From Neostapfia colusana (Eukaryota > Streptophyta > Magnoliopsida > Poales > Poaceae): a stretch of DNA of 64,000 nt. Within the stretch, counting starts at the first letter, position 1; each line of letters starts with the position of its first letter. The stretch spans positions 35,374,720-35,438,719 of the forward strand of contig JASWHV010000008.1 of assembly GCA_030760725.1 (NCBI GenBank), read 5' to 3'. Position numbers and translations under genes: made by a program. Positions 59,262 through 64,000 of this stretch are shown piece by piece. The notes beneath the pieces were generated by a model. That model saw only the letters and a list, made by a program, of their open reading frames with translations. It was not told the origin of the DNA and made no database searches.

Positions 59262-59273
59262 GTGGCCCCCGGG
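59262..59273 (-). promoter_or_regulatory. Probable polypurine tract of element F
   Basis: Minus-strand CCCGGGGGCCAC immediately precedes TGTCGG. A GGGGGC(C/T)AC-TGTCGG junction is familiar from grass Tat elements. It fixes 58237-59261 as the 3' LTR. Confidence 0.65.
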
Positions 59274-59751
59274 CCCATCTTGGGGGAGATAGCGAGCCCG
59301 AGGTGGGACCTCCGTCTCTTCTGATCCGTGCACTTTCTCTAAGTCCCGCATTGACCGCTGCCAGAGCACGAACGGCCGCAGGATCGTGGGAGCATGCGCC
59401 CACTTGATGGTTGCTTTTACTGCGACGGTTCCCAAGACTGCCACTTCTGCACGTTGCGGCGCTTTCTTCGGGAACCGCCGGAGTGCCTTGCCGGCTTGTC
59501 TTCTTAGGAGACTGACTCCTTGACCCGCCGCCTCAGTTGGGCGGCTTGGGTCCACCTGTCATCGGCGCTCGGTCTTGGAGCCGAAGCGGTTGCCGATGCG
59601 GCGTATTCGAAGAGTTTCGGATCGCTTGGAATTGCACCTGGGAAGTTTTTAGAGGGGATCTTACCCACATTGTGGCTTCCCTTTGCACTTCCCAGCGCTC
59701 TTCCTTGGACTCTTGTGCCTTTGTCTTCTTGCCTTTGAGACCTTCCTCGTC

Positions 59752-61502
59752 ATGGCCTCCAACCCGCCACCAGAGAAGAAGCGCGCTCGATCTCCTCCAG
59801 CGGCGGCGTCTGTGCCAAGTCGGGGATCTGGGGTGCCTGCATCTCCTGCTTCTGGAGATGGCACACCTCCCGATGGCAACTCAAAGAGGCCCAGGGCTGA
59901 TGCGTTGGGGGGAGCTTCTGGAGCGTCCCCTGTTCCGCCAGTTCAAGCGACTGCGGAGCGGCCGTCAGTGACGGCAGCGGGCTCTGGGAGTCCTACCCAG
60001 CTCGGAAGTCGGGGTTCAGAGCCCGCTGGAGTGTTCGCGCTTCTCGGCCATCCCCGACTGGCGGGGAGTCTGCGCCGTTGCGCTCGGAAACCGGGACAGC
60101 TGCCGCGGCCCCCAAGCCAGCGCGAGCTTCTCCTGTTCCGGTGTGCCCGGATTCCGCGGCGGCGTCATCTCTTCCTGCCGAGACGGCCGCCGCGGCCCCC
60201 AGGCCAGCACAGGTCGACCCTGCACCAGACGGCCCGGCCTTTATTCCAGCGCCGCCTTCCCCGGCTCGTCTCTCTCCACAGGTCAAGAAGCTAGAAGCTA
60301 GAGAGAGTCCGGCAGGTCTGGTTGCCAGAGCCCCGGCGCCAGCTTCTCCTGACCGGCGTCTCGTCCCGGTCGCTGGTGCATTGACTCCTCTTGAGGACGA
60401 GGTGATGAAGGAGGTCGGGGGAGCTGCCCCGGCCTCTGCTGCTCCATTGCCCCTGGTGGATGCCTTCGTGCTTGCCGAAACGAGTGTCCGGCAGGTCTTG
60501 GCTGCACTAGGTCGCGAGCGGGAGGATTATACGGTTGAACGGGATCGCCTCCTCACCTGGGGGAACCTTTTGCGGGAGCAGACCGCGAAGGTCAAGAGCG
60601 AGCTCGACTCCAGGCAGGAGTTGCTCGACTTCAGGGAAGTGCTCCTCGACCGGCTGAAGAGGTCTGTCGACCGCATGGACGCCGAATCGCGGCAGATCAA
60701 CAGGGAGGCCCTGGAGGCACACGCCCGAGCCGAGGAGAGCCTCTCTGCCGCTGAGGAGATACGGCAGCTGTTGGAGCACCGTAAACTCGCCGTTGAGGAA
60801 CGGGAGCGTTCCACGGCAGCTGAGGCGGAGAGGGTCGCTGCGCAGCTGGCAGCGGGCGAGGATGACCTTCGAGCTCGGATCGAGGAGCTAGAAATTCAGA
60901 AGGCAGACCTCGACATACGGGAGGAACAGGTCTCCCGCGAACGCCGGGCGGTCCTGGATCGGGAGTTGGCCGCCGACTTCAAGGCTTCTGAGTTGGAGCG
61001 GCTCGCCAAGACTCTCCACCGTCGGGAAAGCTCCCTGGTGGCCAAGGAGAAGGAATTCTCCAAGAGAAACCAAGAGGCCCTGCAGGCAGCCCGCCGCGAA
61101 GTGGAGGAGCTCTCGGCCTTGCGGTCCTCCGAGGCGCATGCGGTCTCAAGCTTCGTTAATCGAGCGGGGTCCGCCCTGGTCCCTCTTGGCTTCAGTCCGG
61201 TGAGGGCAGCAGCTCCTGCATTGAAGGTGGCGGAGGTGATCCCCGCGCTAGAGTCGATCGGCGCCAAGCTGGACAGTCTAGACTCGGTGGTCGCCAGCGA
61301 GCTTGAGGCCGAGGGACGCGGCTTGGCCTTAGAGGTCGCCTCACATGTGCTGGCGTGCTTCAAGAGCCGCGACCTATCTTTCTCCCTGCAGCCAGCGAGA
61401 GAGGGCCCAGCTGCGGAGCGGGAGGAAGCTGCCAGGGCTGAAGTCGAGGACGTGGCCGCCCTTGTAGCCGCCAGGTTCCGGCGTGAGCCGGGAGGACTCT
61501 AG
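59752..61502 (+). pseudogene. Antisense coiled-coil ORF of element F, one frameshift
   Basis: An ORF on the strand opposite to the element, next to its 3' LTR, starting ATG 59752 (MASNPPPEKKRARSPP). The first part carries two basic nuclear-signal-like clusters (EKKRAR, SKRPRAD) in a Ala/Pro/Ser-rich region. A frameshift at about 60000-60060 moves reading to the frame that stays open to 61502. After a long Ala/Pro-rich linker, about 60460-61150 encodes a long heptad-rich coiled coil (for example RVLLDRLKRSVDRMDAE-like and ERLAKTLHRRESSL segments). It ends in a small C-terminal domain (…VAARFRREPGGL). Extra antisense ORFs near the 3' LTR are known in Tat elements such as Grande. Function is unknown; I do not assign one. 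Confidence 0.8.
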
Positions 61503-61660
61503 GACTTGTTTCTCCCTTTTTATCGAGTCTGTAATCCAGCTCATGGAGCCTCGCATAAATAGACCCTCTTGAATGTTTGTGCATGTGATGCCTTTTCTCT
61601 CCTTCTTGGCTTTGCCTGACTGAGTCCTTAGCTCCGCAAGGTACTCAGAGGCCTTCACCA
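61503..61660 (+). other. Region downstream of the coiled-coil ORF
   Basis: About 150 bp following the stop with GTCTGTAATCC and CATAAATAGACC, which might serve as polyadenylation sequence for the antisense ORF. No further gene. Confidence 0.35.
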
Positions 61661-61689
61661 ATCTCGGAGCTCTACACAGACACCTTCCC

Positions 61690-61990
61690 CGGGTCCTAAC
61701 TGTATTAGGGACCCCCGGGGGTCTCCGGATCTCGCCCTATGGGGAGGTCCAGATCTGCCGGCCACGTGGCTGGTCCGAAGCCCCTCCTGAGGAGGCGGGG
61801 GGCCCTGGCCCTGCTGGACACGTGGGGCTTTCGGAGCCCCCCCCCCCCCTCCGCCGAGGGGGAGGTCCGGTTTCCGCCTGCCACATGGCGAGTCCGGAGC
61901 CCCCCTCAGGGGAGGCGGGAGCTCCGGGCCCGCTAAACACGTGGGGCCTTCGGGCCTCGCCCCTGCTGGAGGGGCAGGGCCCGGTTCTTC
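61690..61990. repeat. G-box array inside element F, away from its LTRs
   Basis: Repeats of GGGGAGGTCCGG, GCCACGTGGC, GACACGTGGGGC, GCCACATGGC and AACACGTGGGGCC with a 12-C run near 61839-61851. They look like LTR U3 arrays of F but are not identical to them and no LTR end is visible. Confidence 0.65.
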
Positions 61991-62239
61991 CAGCCCTATG
62001 CCGGAGTAGTTGGTAGCTCCTTTCCCCCCCGCTTCGTGCAGTCCCCGTTGCTGTAACCTGGAGGTCCTGCACACAGGCAGAGGAAACGTAACTCTCCTCG
62101 GGGAATCCTCCCCTCCCGTCTCCTAGTCTTATTCGGCTTATGATCCTGATCCGTTATACGGGGCTTAGGCAATTCTGTGCGCGAGGCGCCGGAGCTCCGG
62201 CTCCCTCCGAGGTCCCGGTACGGCCGTCCGATCCCTAGT

Positions 62240-62770
62240 ACCGGGCCGTGCGCTGGGGAAGCAGAGTGCACGTGCTTTGGGTTCATGACCAGGCAAAGCG
62301 GTTGTACTCCCCTGTACCTCCGGAGGGCAGGATGCGCACGCTTTAGGCTCAGAGCCGGCTAAGCGGGATGCGCACCCTGGACCCCCCATGCACAACGCAG
62401 GCCTTTCCTGGAGGTGACCAACTGGCACCGCAACACCTGACTGGGGGAGGCCCGAGAGACTCACTTGGCCATCGGCAGGTGCCTCAAGCGCAACCGCCCT
62501 CGGTAAGATAGCAAATGCTGACTATGGATGAGCGTGGGAGAGAGGGAGCTAGATGTACGATGGACATACATAGATAGTGCGATCATAAAAATTAATACGT
62601 AATTTAAATGAGCACATGAGAGAGAGCTAAGTACAACAAGTTTCTGTGTTAATTCCCATAGGTGGAAATCTGGCTGTACATGGAGGCAATGACCTGCCTC
62701 GTCTACGAGGGAAGCAAGACTCTACGCGCTTAGGGTCGGAACCAGGCTAAGCTGGACGTAGTCCTGGGCC
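62240..62770. repeat. Diverged repeats around TTTAGG-(C/T)CAGAGCCGGCTAAGC
   Basis: Three related stretches: near 62265-62312 (GCTTTGGGTTCATGACCAGGC), 62330-62370 (GCTTTAGGCTCAGAGCCGGC) and 62727-62765 (GCTTAGGGTCGGAACCAGGC), each followed by AAGC and a GGA or GGT. No coding sequence is apparent in 61990-62830. Confidence 0.55.
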
Positions 62771-62829
62771 GTCCCTTGAGACTTTGCTGCCCCAAGCGCT
62801 GTTCCTAAACTCTATGGGATTTATTACAG

Positions 62830-63235
62830 AAGGGAATGACCCTGTTCTACTAACGCTCGGGGGATAGGACTTACAGTGTTGTTCCATGCCGGGGGTTTTG
62901 GGAACGGATCCCACACTCGGTTGAAAGGCATGTGTACCTGGGGCGGCAGCTTTCGTGATTCGGAAGGGACCATCCCAGCTTGGGGAGAGTTTATAGGTCC
63001 TTCTCGGGAAAGTGCGTGTCGCGACACCAAGTTGCCCTTCTGCAGGTCCCTGACGCGTTTGGTTCTTTGGCGGTAGTGCTAGAGCAGCAGCCGAGACCGT
63101 GCGTTGTGGGGCGTTACCTGCAGCCGAGTCTCGTCGACGAGGTTGTCATCTTCACGCTGGATCAGGTCCTGCGCGGCTTCTCCTGGGCGCCCCCGGGGAG
63201 TTCTCCCCTTCTGGCTAAGGCCTTCAAGGGGTAGG
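62830..63235 (-). pseudogene. Element F integrase C-terminal remnant
   Basis: On the minus strand, pieces in shifted frames resemble the end of Tat integrase: RTKRVRDLQKGNLVSRHA, then INSP-W/A-G-PF-RI-T-like and a final stop near 62830. In intact relatives this region (KVGDLVLR…GKLSPNWEGPYRI) is the integrase tail. Nothing upstream of it is left, as the 5' LTR fragment follows immediately. Confidence 0.65.
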
Positions 63236-63264
63236 TGGACCCGGGCCCATCTTGGAAGACCCAA

Positions 63265-63567
63265 GGCGCCTTCCCTGTGGAGGGGGAGGTCCGGCTTCCG
63301 TCGGCCACGTGGCAAGCAGGAGCTCTCCTCTGAGGAGAGGGAGGTCCGGCCCTGCTGGACACGCGGCACTCTCGGACCTCTCTCCCGCGGAGGGGGGAGG
63401 TCCGGCTTCTGTATGCCACGTGGCGGGCCCGGAGCTTTCCTCTGAGGAGAGGGAGGTCCGGCCCCGCCGGACGCGTGGCGCCTTCGGAGCTCTCCCTGCG
63501 GAGAAGGGCGAGTTCCTTAGGCATTTTCCCCTGTGCGCGGGGGTACCCCATATCGCGGGTACCGACA
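63265..63567 (-). repeat. Element F 5' LTR, first about 300 bp only
   Basis: Minus-strand start TGTCGGTACC at 63567. It matches 59025-59261 but has one more unit of the repeat array (with CCACGTGGC near 63415). The rest of the LTR, including its TATA box and R-U5, is absent. Confidence 0.88.
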
Positions 63568-63572
63568 ACATC
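63568..63572. repeat. Right target-site duplication of element F (ACATC)
   Basis: Matches 58232-58236. Confidence 0.95.
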
Positions 63573-64000
63573 CGTGTTCACCAAGCTATTGCAGCCGCAT
63601 CCATCAATTATAGTGTGTACACGGCAATCCTTGACGATGAGAAACATGTGAAAAAGATTATGTCGTTGTAGCTGGTCATCTGCCTCAACTTTGGAGCTCA
63701 AAGCACGCTGCACAATTATGCTTCTATAATTTTCCGTTGCTGCAGTACCAAGCACCTCTTCATCTATGCTATAGTGGTCATCTTTTGGTCCTGCAATGTT
63801 GGTAGCAAGAGAATATTCATCTTCAACATCCGAAGTACTATCATACCCGCCATCATCTCGTGTTCTATGTATGCTCGTTTGCTAGGGCAATCTTTCATCA
63901 CATGACCAACTTTCTGGCAGCGGTGGCACTTAATGTCGGAAGTTCAACTCGTGGAAGGAGTGGAAGACGTAGGCTTGAATGGTGTCGTCTTGCTGCCCTC
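63568..64000 (-). pseudogene. gag: Element E gag end and protease start, partial
   Basis: Minus-strand coding that continues past the window edge. It includes a zinc knuckle (CHRCQKVGHVMKDC near 63888-63930) and the protease start with IIDGCGCNSLVNTD near 63575-63620, cut by element F. Relatives have a D-G-G or D-S-G active site, so D-G-C-G may be a variant or mutation. A stop in the region about 63670 separates pieces. Confidence 0.8.

Larger units (their letters stand above)
58237..63567 (-). mobile_element. Element F: non-autonomous Tat-lineage element with antisense ORF
   Basis: Bounded by ACATC duplications. Left: a full LTR (58237-59261), which is the 3' LTR because its TATA box and polypurine tract read on the minus strand. 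Right: only the first about 300 bp of the 5' LTR (about 63265-63567). Between them are a decayed integrase tail (minus strand, about 62830-63230) and a long plus-strand coiled-coil ORF (59752-61502). Gag, protease, RT and most of integrase are missing, so it must have relied on another element or lost these after insertion. Confidence 0.9.
54225..64000 (-). mobile_element. Element E: Ty3/gypsy element split by element F
   Basis: Minus-strand element whose pol runs from 58236 to 54809. Its gag-protease part resumes at 63573 and continues past the right edge. Element F (58237-63567) interrupts its protease, with ACATC duplicated. Sequence such as FDDILIY and the ending GPITRARPR without an obvious chromodomain separates it from elements 1, A-D. 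It may be a CRM-type chromovirus, but I cannot settle the lineage by eye. Confidence 0.85.

Noticed and set aside
58753..59403. Open frames on both strands in the F LTR
   Set aside because: Product of the GC-rich tandem repeat; no start context or domain.
59993..61363. Minus-strand frames opposite the F coiled-coil ORF
   Set aside because: Alternating GC-rich codons leave the complement open. The plus frame has heptad pattern and a plausible start, the minus does not.

Overview
The window is intergenic DNA from a large-genome plant, most likely a grass (Poaceae). It consists almost entirely of Ty3/gypsy LTR retrotransposons nested inside one another. Diagnostic features are chromodomain-bearing gag-pol genes with tRNA-iMet primer sites, LTRs of 2.9-4.3 kb, and Tat-lineage elements. 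I found no host protein gene, tRNA, rRNA or CRISPR array. The grass assignment rests on element types and GC-rich LTR style and is an inference; no species can be named.

Layout, left to right (my own labels). Element 1 (+, chromovirus) enters from the left edge with gag-pol to 4211, then a ~4.1 kb 3' LTR (4278-7698 and 18408-19072). That LTR is split by element A (-, 7699-18402), a complete 10.7 kb chromovirus with two LTRs and the 5-bp target duplication CGCGG. Element 1 itself sits in the protease region of element B (-, 19073-24145). B sits in the 5' LTR of element D (+, 24146 to 47087), an old, heavily mutated chromovirus with an extra ORF in front of gag. The 3' LTR of D is in turn split by element C (-, 31458-46176), a complete 14.7 kb chromovirus with 4.3 kb LTRs and target duplication TCCCC, inserted in a minisatellite of D's LTR. 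The insertion order is D, then B, then 1, then A, with C independently into D.

The right third is dominated by the Tat lineage. G (-, 47088-50404) is a 5' LTR plus protease-RT remnant without most of gag, fused abruptly to the broken D LTR. H (-, 50467 to about 54224) is an AT-rich Tat remnant with 3' LTR, integrase and an extra RNase H. E (-, from about 54225 to the window end) is a different Ty3 lineage whose pol appears to run into its 3' LTR. E is split in the protease domain by F (-, 58237-63567, target duplication ACATC), a non-autonomous Tat element. F carries only an integrase tail plus an antisense coiled-coil ORF next to its 3' LTR.

No element has a fully intact gag-pol. A is closest, with stop codons at only two places and about 1% LTR divergence by eye. 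Element 1 has lost a catalytic aspartate of reverse transcriptase. The most thought-provoking signals are: G-box (CACGTG) enhancer arrays shared by LTRs of two distinct lineages, the pre-gag ORF of D with a double-stranded-RNA-binding-like segment, the antisense coiled-coil gene of F, and U3 replacement between related LTRs.
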